NCBI RefSeq assembly: GCF_003201475.1 | Contig: NZ_QJJK01000003.1 | Span: 248,001-312,000, forward strand | Direction of reading: 5' to 3' | From: Chelatococcus asaccharovorans | GTDB taxonomy: Bacteria; Pseudomonadota; Alphaproteobacteria; Rhizobiales; Beijerinckiaceae | Length of the DNA stretch: 64,000 bases | Notes under the pieces: generated by a model | The model's input: the letters and a program-made list of their open reading frames with translations, nothing else | Told to the model about the DNA's origin: nothing | The model's database searches: none | Translations under genes and position numbers: made by a program | Shown: positions 8,863 to 17,178 of the stretch, piece after piece | Position numbering within the stretch: position 1 is the first letter of the stretch | How the letters are laid out: each line of letters starts with the position of its first letter

Positions 8863-11800
8863 ATGGCCGAGATGGAAACGTCCACATCCCCACTCACGAC
8901 AGCCGAGATCCTGCGTGCGCTTCGCGATCTCATAAGCGATCCGCAGGTCAAGCGCGAGTTCGAATGGATGGCACAGCAGGCCGGCGCTGTTGCAGGCACC
9001 GCCGCCTCCACGTTCCCCAACCCCAATTCCCTGACCACGGACGTTGGGGCGGAATCCGCGCGCGAGACCGCGGCGATCGCCGACATCCTGCGTTCATTGA
9101 GCTCGTCCGTAATCGATCTGCCGATCAAGGACGAACTCGAATGGACGGCGGCGCAGATCGGCGCGGTGGCAGGCACTGCCGCCTCCGCATTCCCCGGCCG
9201 CAATTCTCTGACCACGGGCGCTGCGACCGCGATCGTGGCGTCGGCCGGTCTGTCGGGATTGAGGCTCAACCTCGACAACACCATTGCCGATATCACAAAG
9301 GGTGTGGATTCGGCCACTCGCTCGAACCCCAATCTCCTGATCGCCGCACCGGGCGAGAATGTCCTGTCATTACCGGCGCAGCAGCGCCTTGGCATCCAAT
9401 CCGTGCGCCTGCAGCTCAACGGGGATCCAGTCCATGATTCGCTCCTGTATCGCGGCTATGTCCGTGAGATCGAGAAGACGCTGAGCAGCACGTTCAACGC
9501 CGATTTCGCAACCAGCGATGACGCCCAGGCGGTTGCCTGGCGTGGCCTGCGCCAGGAGCTCTGGCAGGAAACGAGCAAAGCGACCCTCACCAGCCGCTAC
9601 GCGTCGGGCACGTCTCCCGCCGCCCTGCGTGGCGAGCTGTCGCCGGAGGCCCTGAAAGGCCGGCTGACGAGCGCGCTTCTCGACAAGACCGGGCTGACGC
9701 AACGCCAGGCGTTGCTCGGCGATCTATCCACGGTCACGGCGACTACGTGGCGCATCTTGGCCGGCACAAGGGATGTGTTGGGCATCGTGGGCAATGCCGC
9801 CATCATCGATGATCCCAACGCCAGCGATGCGGCGAAGGCGCGCGCCATCGCGGATATATGTCGACAAGGCAGCACGCTTCTCCAGATCGCTGGCGGCGTC
9901 GCGATCGATGCGGCGACGGGTATGAGCCCGCGCGAGATTCTGAAGACCTTCGCCACCCGCTACGCGGCAGGTGTGGATCCCGGCGTTCTCCACGCCATGC
10001 CGTCGTCGACCGCCCGGACCGCCGCAAGCCCCGGGGCGTCGAGCGCAGCCTTGAAGGCAGCGGCCGGAATTTCCCTCTTCGCCGGGCTGGGCAGCGTCGC
10101 GAGCGACGCTACGCGCATTGCCACAAGCAGCGATCCGATCCTCATCGCGCAGAGCAGTACAAGTCTTGCCGCAACGGCGGCATATGTGTCGAGCGATCTG
10201 GTCAGGGCACTGGCTACGACCACGAAGGCTACGCAGGTCGCGACGAAGCTCGGCATTGCCGGATGCGCCCTGGGTGTCGTCACCGGGGCCGTGGGCCTCG
10301 CCGGTGCGATCCGCGATCTCCAGAACAACCCGACCTCCGGCGCCGCAAAATGGGCCGTCGCCAATTCCGCAATACAGATCGGCGCCGCCGTTTTCGCTGG
10401 TGTGGCAGCGGTCGTTTGTCCGCCTGCGGCCCTGCTGACAGTTCTCCTGCCCGATTTCGGGGCCATCGGCCGCGCCATTGATCTCCAGTCCCTCAAGGAT
10501 GATTTCTGGGCGCAGGGGCTCCACCACGAATGGGACGTGCTCAAAGCCCTGCACACGATCGCGGCCCTGGATGCCACCCCTATGGTCAACTGGTTCAGCG
10601 GGGTCTACACGCCGAAAATCCAGGGCGACATGCGGTCTTCGATGAATACCGAATGGTATTGGAGCGCCTTCGACGAGCGGGCCGCCTCCGTTATCCGCGA
10701 GGGCACAGACCATGCCGAGGCGCTGAAGGCGCTGCGGTCCAAGACCGGTGCCGCGGAACTGATCGACATCAGCTACAATCGCGCGGATTTCAACTGGCTC
10801 GGACAGGAGCGCAGCCTGTTTGGTACCGCGGTCGCCGTCTTTGACAAGAATGGTCACGATACGGCGAAGGATAGGACCGTCCGCGGGGCCGCCGTCGCAA
10901 TCGGGGGCGATGCAGCCGTGAAGGACGACGTCGTCGATCACATAGTTCTTATTCAAGCCAATTTCGACCCGTCTGCGGCGCGTCCAGCCGACCAGGCTGT
11001 CGGCGACGGGGACACGCCGCGCGCTGCGGTCGCGGCAGGACCGGCGGTCGAGCTCGATCGCGGCGGCGACAATCTTGTTGTGGTGCAGGCTGCGAACAGC
11101 CGGGTCACCTCGACTGGCGACAGTAACGACGTCTACCAGGTCGCCAATGGCACCGATTATGACATCGATGACCGGGTCGGGGGAAAAGATGAGGTTCGCT
11201 TCGCGGCGAGCGGCAATGGCCAGAAATTCACGCTGCAAGGAAAGGGCATCGAGTTCTACACCGGCTCGTCCTATGACGACATCGTCATGGGCACGGCAGG
11301 CGCAGACATCTACCGGAGTGGTGGCGGTAACGACCAGATCACCCTCGGTGCCGGTAATGATCAGGCTGTTGCCGGAGGGGCTAGCCAGCTCGATCTCGGC
11401 GATGGCGACGATCTGGCGTTTCTGACTGAGATCGGCTCGAGGGTGACTGGCGGTGCCGGCCAAGACGCCGTCTTTCTCACCGACGCCGTAAAGGAGGCGG
11501 TTTCCCTGACGGCATCCGCCGCCCCAGGCGAAGCGACGCTTGCCTTGAGCGCTGCCAAGCCGGGCGAAGCCCCCGTGTCGCATCTTTTAGGCGTCGAGGG
11601 CGTGTGGCTCACCGCCGCCGCGGACCGCGTCGCACTCGCGCTCGATGCCGCGGGCAGCGCCCCTGCAATCCTCGATATTCAGGCCGTCGACACGGCCGCG
11701 GGCGACGATGTGATTACGTCGCGGGCGAGCAATGTCACCATCTCGGCAGAGGCCGGTAACGACAGCATCACTATAGGTTCGGGGGATGCCGGCGGTCCGC

Positions 11801-12378
11801 GGGTGGAGGGTGTCGTCGTGGTGGCTGGCCCAGGCGACGACAGCGTGAGCGTCGCCGGCGACGCGTCCCTGCGCGTTGAACTGAATGACGGTGACGATCG
11901 GATCTCGGCGTCGCAACAGACCGCCGGGTTTATCGAGATCGCAGCGGTGACCGGAGGGGGTCACAAGAGCATCGATCTCGGCACGGCCAATGCTGTCTTT
12001 CGTCTCGGCAGCACCGACAGCGGCGAGCTCGACGTCGTTGATGGGCGTGATCGCGCCAGAGCCGGCCATTTGCTCGCCTTCGATTTCGCCAATGAATCCG
12101 CCGATAGACTCGTCCTCACGGTCTCGCGCGATTCATCGGAGACCTTGACCTGCGGCATCGCGACGGTCGGCGGCAAGCTGAATATCGCGCTGCACTCGGC
12201 GAACACAGGCAACAGCTTCATCTGCGTCGGGAACGAAGCCTATGGGATCGACGCGGCGGCAGGCCTTCTCTCACAGCAGATGGCGAGCCTTGGCCAACGC
12301 TCTGCGAGCGTGCAGTTGTCCGCGCTGCCGCCGGAGATGCATGCCCCGCTCAATCTCGCGGCCAACCCGATCGCCTGA
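8863..12378 (+). CDS. Large RTX-type secreted protein, probable type I secretion cargo
   Basis: An exported protein of unknown activity, 1171 residues from the chosen ATG (a GGGAGA lies upstream; a TTG at 8761 is the alternative). The N-terminus has a 44-residue duplication (residues 16-59 and 75-118, both ending in a GAVAGTAAS...NSLTT pattern). Residues about 395-535 hold three hydrophobic Gly/Ala-rich stretches (around AGISLFAGLGSVA, GCALGVVTGAVGLAGAI and IQIGAAVFAGVAAVV), reminiscent of membrane-inserting RTX toxins. Residues about 806-870 and 945-1016 carry degenerate calcium-binding nonapeptides such as GGGNDQITLGAGNDQ, GDGDDLAFL and AGNDSITIG. There is no N-terminal signal peptide, as expected for a C-terminally signalled T1SS substrate. 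Export by the two preceding genes is inferred from position; a pore-forming or adhesive role is speculation. Confidence 0.85.
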   Translation: MAEMETSTSPLTTAEILRALRDLISDPQVKREFEWMAQQAGAVAGTAASTFPNPNSLTTDVGAESARETAAIADILRSLSSSVIDLPIKDELEWTAAQIGAVAGTAASAFPGRNSLTTGAATAIVASAGLSGLRLNLDNTIADITKGVDSATRSNPNLLIAAPGENVLSLPAQQRLGIQSVRLQLNGDPVHDSLLYRGYVREIEKTLSSTFNADFATSDDAQAVAWRGLRQELWQETSKATLTSRYASGTSPAALRGELSPEALKGRLTSALLDKTGLTQRQALLGDLSTVTATTWRILAGTRDVLGIVGNAAIIDDPNASDAAKARAIADICRQGSTLLQIAGGVAIDAATGMSPREILKTFATRYAAGVDPGVLHAMPSSTARTAASPGASSAALKAAAGISLFAGLGSVASDATRIATSSDPILIAQSSTSLAATAAYVSSDLVRALATTTKATQVATKLGIAGCALGVVTGAVGLAGAIRDLQNNPTSGAAKWAVANSAIQIGAAVFAGVAAVVCPPAALLTVLLPDFGAIGRAIDLQSLKDDFWAQGLHHEWDVLKALHTIAALDATPMVNWFSGVYTPKIQGDMRSSMNTEWYWSAFDERAASVIREGTDHAEALKALRSKTGAAELIDISYNRADFNWLGQERSLFGTAVAVFDKNGHDTAKDRTVRGAAVAIGGDAAVKDDVVDHIVLIQANFDPSAARPADQAVGDGDTPRAAVAAGPAVELDRGGDNLVVVQAANSRVTSTGDSNDVYQVANGTDYDIDDRVGGKDEVRFAASGNGQKFTLQGKGIEFYTGSSYDDIVMGTAGADIYRSGGGNDQITLGAGNDQAVAGGASQLDLGDGDDLAFLTEIGSRVTGGAGQDAVFLTDAVKEAVSLTASAAPGEATLALSAAKPGEAPVSHLLGVEGVWLTAAADRVALALDAAGSAPAILDIQAVDTAAGDDVITSRASNVTISAEAGNDSITIGSGDAGGPRVEGVVVVAGPGDDSVSVAGDASLRVELNDGDDRISASQQTAGFIEIAAVTGGGHKSIDLGTANAVFRLGSTDSGELDVVDGRDRARAGHLLAFDFANESADRLVLTVSRDSSETLTCGIATVGGKLNIALHSANTGNSFICVGNEAYGIDAAAGLLSQQMASLGQRSASVQLSALPPEMHAPLNLAANPIA

Positions 12379-12436
12379 TGGCGGCGCGACCTGCGCGAGC
12401 GATGCGGCCAACGCGCCGGCGCCGGACGCCGCGCCA

Positions 12437-12493
12437 GAGCAAATCCGCCGTGGATGGTATCGGACGATTCCATCCACGGCGGTTAATTTGCTC
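12437..12493 (+). repeat. REP-like palindromic element, copy 2 (long inverted repeat)
   Basis: GAGCAAATCCGCCGTGGATG pairs with a downstream CATCCACGGCGG...ATTTGCTC arm (12471-12493), giving a 13-bp perfect core stem and an outer stem broken by a three-base insertion. It lies between the convergent RTX and DoxX genes, so it may also end both transcripts. It shares its opening with the copies at 4534 and 19893. Confidence 0.85.
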
Positions 12494-12495
12494 GT

Positions 12496-12924
12496 TTACT
12501 TTGGATCGGAGCACGTCCGCAACAGACGGACTTGCTCCAGGATGGACACCAGGATGAGGGCGCCGATCATACCGATATGCTCGGTGGCGGTATGGAAGGC
12601 GACGAGCGCGCGCTCCCCCTCGAGTGACCAGAAATGGTGAACGATGGGGATGGTCAGCGCCGTGAAGATCCCGAGGGCGCCGGCGCCGAGCCAGGTGTGC
12701 CGTCGCGTGATGATCAGCGCGGAGCCCCCGAGCTGCACGATGATCGTGGCCATGTTGAACAGCCAGCCGGGATAGAGGCCGAACATCTCCATCTCGGCGA
12801 CACCGCCGCGGAAATCGATCAGTTTGGCCAAGCCGCTTCCCCAGAAGGGAAATGTAAAGAGAATACGCGCGAGACCTTCTGTAACGCGGCTGGACAGGAT
12901 GGCGTTGATGGGAGAGGGAGCCAT
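12496..12924 (-). CDS. DoxX-family membrane protein
   Basis: A small inner-membrane protein of the DoxX family, 142 residues with about four membrane helices. Family members are tied loosely to respiratory or redox stress functions, and no reaction is established. The motif ARILFTFPFWGSGLAKLIDF in the first third and the helix VQLGGSALIITRRHTWLGAGAL are characteristic. I use the ATG at 12924 because an AGAGAG ribosome site precedes it; an upstream in-frame start would add a Pro/Arg-rich, non-hydrophobic stretch not seen in the family. Its stop codon almost touches the palindrome at 12437-12493. It is divergent from the small lipoprotein gene. Confidence 0.85.
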   Translation of the reverse strand: MAPSPINAILSSRVTEGLARILFTFPFWGSGLAKLIDFRGGVAEMEMFGLYPGWLFNMATIIVQLGGSALIITRRHTWLGAGALGIFTALTIPIVHHFWSLEGERALVAFHTATEHIGMIGALILVSILEQVRLLRTCSDPK

Positions 12925-13145
12925 GTGAAAACTCTCTGCTGGGAACGACAGTATGGACTGTATGGGTCTCGTGCGGTCACGCGGGTATGGGAAGGCAGGC
13001 TTCATCTCACACGGTCGCCACATGCGCGGCCGCATGCGGTCACTCTTAAGCACGATTGCAGATTGCGCAGGGCAATCGATGAATGGTGCTTGCATGGGAC
13101 GCCGCTCTCATATCGAATGCGCCAACAATTTTTATAGAGGCCTTT

Positions 13146-13352
13146 ATGCATCTGAACCGACTGGCCCTTATCGTAGCGATCAGTATCGCTGCCACAGCCT
13201 GCCAATCCACCAACCCGCGTGGGGGCGGTTTCAGCCGGTCCGGTCCTCCGGACTATGTTGAAGACCAGCTCGACAACGCCGTTTCCCCTTTCCCGGAAGA
13301 CGATCGCTACGGCGATGACAGCCTCGTTCCGGAAGTCGGCGGCCCCATGTGA
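13146..13352 (+). CDS. Small lipoprotein, function unknown
   Basis: 68 residues. The N-terminus MHLNRLALIVAISIAATACQ is a lipoprotein signal peptide with a lipobox-like AATAC, predicting lipid attachment at the cysteine. The remaining 50 residues are Gly/Pro/Asp-rich and probably disordered. ATG 13146 follows a GAGG ribosome site five bases upstream; an in-frame GTG/ATG further upstream would bury the signal peptide. The 3' end overlaps the converging acidic-protein gene by 46 bases, which is unusual. Confidence 0.65.
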   Translation: MHLNRLALIVAISIAATACQSTNPRGGGFSRSGPPDYVEDQLDNAVSPFPEDDRYGDDSLVPEVGGPM

Positions 13353-14152
13353 GCGGGGATGGAGCCGGGATGAACGGTGATGGGTATGGCCCCGTTTTTG
13401 TCTCTGGCTTTCGGCTTGTGCTCGGTTCGCAAGGCAAGGCCCTCGCTGACGGCGCGCGCAAGTGCCGCTGATGCGTCATCGCCTTCGAAGGGCGATATCA
13501 TCGGGAACGACAGGTCGTCATTATTGAAGTTGATCGCTTCCGTGAAGACGACGGCAGACACGCCGTCGTCCATCTCGGCCGCGGCTGCACCGGGCTGACC
13601 GGCGCCGGCCATCGCCGGAGCCGGTTCATCGTCGGCGGTACCGCCGGACAGCAATGCAACCATGACAATCTCGCCGTCGATGGTCACGACATCCGCCTCA
13701 CCCGCGGTCGGAGGCACGGCCTGACCGGCCGATGCCGTATCGGCCGTGCTTTCTGCTTGTGCCGTGAACTGGACGTCATCCGCGAGCAGGACCACGTCCG
13801 ACGAGGGCGCGCCGGGTGCCTCGGGGGAAATCGCTTCGCCTTGCGGAGAATCCTCTGGCGAAGAATCCGCTAGCGGAGAATCCTCTGGCGAAGAATCCTC
13901 TTGCAAAGGATCTTCTTGCGGAAGCGCGTCGGACCGGCGGATGTCCTGCACGGCACCGCGTGCCAGGGTAAGCCAGGACAGTGCCGCCATCGATGGGGTG
14001 AACGGCGCAAGGGGCGCCGGCTCGAATGCTTGCCAAGCAGTCAGCAGTTCATCGGTGCGATGCGCGATGGCCTCTTGTCGTTCGAGCGACATGGCCAGGA
14101 TCAACTCTTGCAGTCTTCCTTGCAGCCTTCCTTGCAGCCTCTCCTCATCCAT
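13307..14152 (-). CDS. Acidic, low-complexity hypothetical protein
   Basis: 281 residues; family not recognised. The N-terminal 60 residues look helical (RLQGRLQELILAMSLERQEA...) and include a threefold Arg-Leu-Gln-Gly repeat. A Ser/Glu/Asp/Pro-rich segment made of five 5-residue repeats (EDSPL, ADSSP and similar) follows, then an acidic Ala/Gly-rich region. A strong ribosome site, GGGGGTGG, sits just before ATG 14152, which supports it being real. The two repeat tracts (13841-13915 and 14107-14142) keep frame. The 3' end overlaps the lipoprotein gene, so the annotated stop region is less certain. Confidence 0.5.
   Translation of the reverse strand: MDEERLQGRLQGRLQELILAMSLERQEAIAHRTDELLTAWQAFEPAPLAPFTPSMAALSWLTLARGAVQDIRRSDALPQEDPLQEDSSPEDSPLADSSPEDSPQGEAISPEAPGAPSSDVVLLADDVQFTAQAESTADTASAGQAVPPTAGEADVVTIDGEIVMVALLSGGTADDEPAPAMAGAGQPGAAAAEMDDGVSAVVFTEAINFNNDDLSFPMISPFEGDDASAALARAVSEGLALRTEHKPKARDKNGAIPITVHPGSIPAHMGPPTSGTRLSSP
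13841..13915. repeat. Five tandem 15-bp repeats
   Basis: Five adjacent copies of a unit like TGGCGAAGAATCCTC on the plus strand, diverging toward one end. In the minus-strand gene they encode acidic EDSP-like pentapeptides. The 15-bp period preserves reading frame. Confidence 0.85.
14107..14142. repeat. Three tandem 12-bp repeats
   Basis: Copies of CTTGCAGCCTTC encode the threefold Gly-Arg-Leu-Gln repeat near the N-terminus of the acidic protein on the minus strand. Confidence 0.85.
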
Positions 14153-14344
14153 TGCCAGCCACCCCCAAGCGAATCAATGGGTTAATGGTAGTTTAGGCGC
14201 GCTGTATGGGTAGTGCTGCAGGGATAGTTGTCCACTGCCAGATAAGTTTTTCTGTTATCAGAGACGTGGGAGATCAGATTTCCTGTAGTGGGGATCCGGA
14301 GCCTGCTGAGTAAAAGCGGACTGCCCCCTCCGGAGCGCGCCCTT

Positions 14345-14995
14345 TCACGGCCTCTGCCGTGCCTTCCATGCATCGACGAAAGCTTGCGCGTTGGCCGCAA
14401 CCGCGTCCACATCCATGCCGGGCTTGTAGAGGGCCGAACCCAGGCCGAAGCCCGCAACGCCGGCCGCGAGGAAGGGGTCCATCGTGGCGGGCGTGATCCC
14501 GCCGACCGGCAACAGCCGCGTCCCTGCCGGCAGCACCGCGCGCATGGCCTTGATGACCGGCGGCCCGACCATCTCGGCCGGGAAGATCTTGAGGGCGGCC
14601 GCGCCTGCCGCGAGCGCGGCAAAGGCTTCCGTCGGCGTCGCAATACCAGGCATGCAGACGAGGCCGGCATCGGCCGCAGCGCGGATCACGGCCGTGTCGG
14701 CATGCGGCATGACCACGAGGTCGGCATCAAGCCCGACGAGCCGCTCCACCTCGGCCGGCCGCGTGACCGTGCCCGCGCCCACGAGCGTATCGGCCGGCAG
14801 CAAGTCTCGGATGAGGCGGATGCTGTCGAACGGGTCCGGCGAATTCAGTGGCACTTCAATAAAGCGGAAGCCCGCCTCATAGAGCACCGGGGCGACGCCG
14901 CCCACCTCCTCAGGCTTCAGCCCCCTGAGGATGGCGATCAGCGGTAACGCGGCGAAAGCCTCTTCCAGACGCGTCGCGCGGCTCGGCCGGTTCAT
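14345..14995 (-). CDS. dgoA: 2-dehydro-3-deoxy-6-phosphogalactonate aldolase
   Basis: Cleaves 2-dehydro-3-deoxy-6-phosphogalactonate to pyruvate and glyceraldehyde 3-phosphate, the last step of the De Ley-Doudoroff galactonate pathway. 216 residues of the KDPG/KDPGal class I aldolase barrel: LIAILRG near residue 20 holds the Arg of the substrate site, FRFIEVPLNSP the catalytic Glu, VGAGTV the next strand, and ALKIFPAE the Schiff-base lysine. It follows dgoK on the same strand with a 40-base gap. No galactonate dehydratase is in the window. Confidence 0.93.
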   Translation of the reverse strand: MNRPSRATRLEEAFAALPLIAILRGLKPEEVGGVAPVLYEAGFRFIEVPLNSPDPFDSIRLIRDLLPADTLVGAGTVTRPAEVERLVGLDADLVVMPHADTAVIRAAADAGLVCMPGIATPTEAFAALAAGAAALKIFPAEMVGPPVIKAMRAVLPAGTRLLPVGGITPATMDPFLAAGVAGFGLGSALYKPGMDVDAVAANAQAFVDAWKARQRP

Positions 14996-15035
14996 GGTCC
15001 CACTCCTTGTTTCAGATGGTCAGGCAACATTCCGG

Positions 15036-16037
15036 TCATGCCCTTTGAAGCATGCCTGTCGCAGCCGCAAAGCGGAAGAGGCCCGACGGAGCCGTATTGC
15101 CGAGAAGGGCGGCCGGCGTGATGTCGAACAGAGCCATCGCGCGGCGGTAGCTGCTGCACAGCCGGTCGTCGCCGATCAGCACGATGGGGGGCAGCGTGGC
15201 CGAGGATTGCTTCAGGCGCGCCAGGCCCGAGGTCAATTCCTGCCCGATCAGAAGGCCGGAGAGATAGTCCCTCAGCACCAGGCCGGAGAGGCGCTTGGTG
15301 AGACCGAGCGTCCGCACCGAAAAGAGCTGGTTGAGAAGGTCGCCGGCCCGGCTCTCGCGCGCCGCCAGGACGCCCTGGCAGAAGGCGGCGTCCGCCGCGG
15401 CAGGGTCGGCGGTCGTCCCCTCGGCCGGGGACGTCATCAGGCGGCCGAGAATCGAGTGGGTCGTCATCACCGCGAAGACCTCGCCGGTCATGTAGGTATC
15501 GAAATGGGTGATGCGGCTTGCCGCGATGGATACCCATTTCGAGTGAGTGCCCGGCATGATGATCGACGCCCGCTCGGCCAGGGATGGGTTGTCGGCGAGG
15601 GCCCCGGCAATCTGGATCTCCTCCCCGCGCATCACGTCCGGCGGGGCATCAGCCGGATCGTCGATGACCCCCGGCGCGATCAGGATGGTGCGGCCGTCGG
15701 CGGTCGTCACCCGGCCGGCATGGCGTGCAAGCTCCGCGACGTCGGCGGGGCAGGGGACATAGGGCGCCTCGACCCAGCCCTGGGCGCTGCCCACCATGCC
15801 GCCCGCCACCACCGGCAGGTCCGGCCACCGGGCGAGCCATGGGCCGCACAGCGCCGCGAATGCCTTCTCGAAGCCTGGAATGCCGGGCTCCGGTAAATTC
15901 TGGATGCCGTGGCTGCTGGCGCGCTGGTCGATAATCCCGGCGTCCTTGCCCATAAGGAAACCGCGCAGGCTCGAGGTTCCCCAGTCAAGCGCGATGAGGC
16001 GAGGACGACCGGCTTCTGACCCCTGATTGCCGCTCAT
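15036..16037 (-). CDS. dgoK: 2-dehydro-3-deoxygalactonokinase
   Basis: ATP-dependent phosphorylation of 2-dehydro-3-deoxygalactonate, feeding the aldolase encoded just downstream. 333 residues, a DgoK-family sugar kinase: N-terminal phosphate-binding ALDWGTSSLRGFL, central GGMVGS and PYVPCP blocks, MRGEEIQIAGAL, and the family motif IIMPGTHSKWV. The start is ATG 16037. It is first of a two-gene dgoK-dgoA operon. The SOS-like box at 16252 lies upstream on the divergent side and more probably serves the small gene to the right. Confidence 0.93.
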   Translation of the reverse strand: MSGNQGSEAGRPRLIALDWGTSSLRGFLMGKDAGIIDQRASSHGIQNLPEPGIPGFEKAFAALCGPWLARWPDLPVVAGGMVGSAQGWVEAPYVPCPADVAELARHAGRVTTADGRTILIAPGVIDDPADAPPDVMRGEEIQIAGALADNPSLAERASIIMPGTHSKWVSIAASRITHFDTYMTGEVFAVMTTHSILGRLMTSPAEGTTADPAAADAAFCQGVLAARESRAGDLLNQLFSVRTLGLTKRLSGLVLRDYLSGLLIGQELTSGLARLKQSSATLPPIVLIGDDRLCSSYRRAMALFDITPAALLGNTAPSGLFRFAAATGMLQRA

Positions 16038-16251
16038 TCGGTCGCTCCCCTGCCATCGGCTATTGATGCCTGCCTACTCGATCGTTCGTGCCGGGTCTAG
16101 AGGCCGCACGCGGGGGCCGCGACAGGGCCGGGCCGGAGCGCATGGGCTTCGCCGGCACGCGGCTGGCGAAGGGCTGGGGACGGCGTCGCGCGCCGTCTAA
16201 CGATCTGCAAACAAGGGTCAATCGGGTTTCCCACTGCGATATTGCCGGTTT

Positions 16252-16276
16252 GTTCTTTTTTGTTCTTTTTTCGTTC
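16252..16276 (+). promoter_or_regulatory. Candidate LexA operator
   Basis: Contains GTTC at 16252, 16262 and 16273; the last pair has exactly the GTTC-N7-GTTC spacing of the alphaproteobacterial SOS box, and another GTTC follows at 16279. The spacers are nearly all T, so chance is a real alternative. It lies 58 bases upstream of the small gene at 16334. Confidence 0.45.
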
Positions 16277-16333
16277 ATGTTCAGCTATCCTGACGCGATT
16301 GAAAACAACGATCAGATTTCGCAGGTCCCGGCA

Positions 16334-16579
16334 ATGAGCACGACAGTGGACGAAATCGTTGCAGCCTATCTGAAGGCTGAAGGGGATGCTCTTGCCGCCC
16401 TGAACGCAGCTATCAGGGATGCGCTTGCCGATCTCGCGGAAAAGGAGCGGCGGCTTGCCAAGGCGGAGAGGTTGATTTCGCGCGGCTATGTGCGCGGACG
16501 AATGCACGCCACGCTGTCGGCGGCAGCCGAAAGAGAGCAGGCCGAGATCGATGAGGTGGCACGCCGGCAGGCGATGTGA
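16334..16579 (+). CDS. Small helical protein, function unknown
   Basis: 81 residues, no family recognised. It is almost wholly helical and charged, with an Ala/Leu/Glu-rich core (AALNAAIRDALADLAEKERR) that could form a coiled coil, then SRGYVRGRMHATLSAAAEREQAEIDEVARRQ. There is no signal peptide or membrane segment. I chose ATG 16334; in-frame upstream starts (16277 or 16088) would add a hydrophobic Phe-rich stretch that overlaps the SOS-like box and looks non-coding. The ribosome site is weak. The box upstream suggests DNA-damage control, which is inference only. Confidence 0.55.
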   Translation: MSTTVDEIVAAYLKAEGDALAALNAAIRDALADLAEKERRLAKAERLISRGYVRGRMHATLSAAAEREQAEIDEVARRQAM

Positions 16580-16649
16580 CATCGCTCTTCGTCGAAAGCG
16601 AGCTTGGTTGCAGTCGGCTTGGTCGCAGTCAGCTTTGTTGACAGCCGGT

Positions 16650-16988
16650 TCAGGCGATCAGCATGCGCTTTTCCGGTTCTCTTTCGTCGGGATTCGGCTG
16701 CGGCCGGTCGTTGTCCGGATCGTCAGGCTCGGGCTCCTCGACAGGGGGAAGGACCGGTCTCAAAGGGTCCGAGGGATCGACCGTCGGTGGCCGTGGAAAG
16801 GGACCGGGCAGCGGTGACCCGGGCACCGGCGGCTCCGATGCGCGTAACGACAGCCACAGGAATGGCTGGCACAGGAATGGTTTGCACAGGAATGGTTTGC
16901 ACAGGAATGGCTGGCGCGCGGCTTCCGCTGACTCCCGATCAGAATCCGCATAAGTTGACCACCATGCTGAAACTTTACCCCTATCCAT
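16650..16988 (-). CDS. Possible proline-rich hypothetical protein
   Basis: 112 codons from ATG 16988. The middle is a Pro-Phe-Leu-Cys repeat produced by the 15-bp tandem repeat; the C-terminal 60 residues are Pro/Asp/Glu-rich (VEEPEPDDPDNDRPQP). Proline-rich acidic tails like this occur in hypothetical proteins of related bacteria, but no signal peptide, domain or strong ribosome site supports it. It may be non-coding. Confidence 0.2.
   Translation of the reverse strand: MDRGKVSAWWSTYADSDRESAEAARQPFLCKPFLCKPFLCQPFLWLSLRASEPPVPGSPLPGPFPRPPTVDPSDPLRPVLPPVEEPEPDDPDNDRPQPNPDEREPEKRMLIA
16855..16914. repeat. Four tandem 15-bp repeats
   Basis: Perfect tandem array of CACAGGAATGGCTGG and CACAGGAATGGTTTG units in the order A-B-B-A; the units differ only in the last bases. 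Confidence 0.9.
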
Positions 16989-17178
16989 GACGCTGGCCCT
17001 GTCTATTTGTATAGAGAGGAAATCACCGGTCTCCGATGCGGTTCCCTCATGGCCGACGCCAGGGCCTGACCGCCGCCCCGGATAACGGGTCAAGCGCCCG
17101 CCGGGAGGTCATGACGCGGCCCCATTCCTGTGACAGGGCCCCGCGAGGGTGTGAGACCATGCAACGGAGCAGCCGGAG

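Larger units (their letters stand above)
16580..17178 (+). other. Region with a minisatellite and no firm gene
   Basis: About 600 bases between two plus-strand genes. It holds four 15-bp tandem repeats (16855-16914) and a possible minus-strand Pro-rich reading frame. Several frames are open because of base composition, and none has clear homology. Confidence 0.4.

Noticed and set aside
13841-13915. CRISPR-like array
   Set aside because: Contiguous 15-bp units without spacers and lying in a coding frame; no cas genes.
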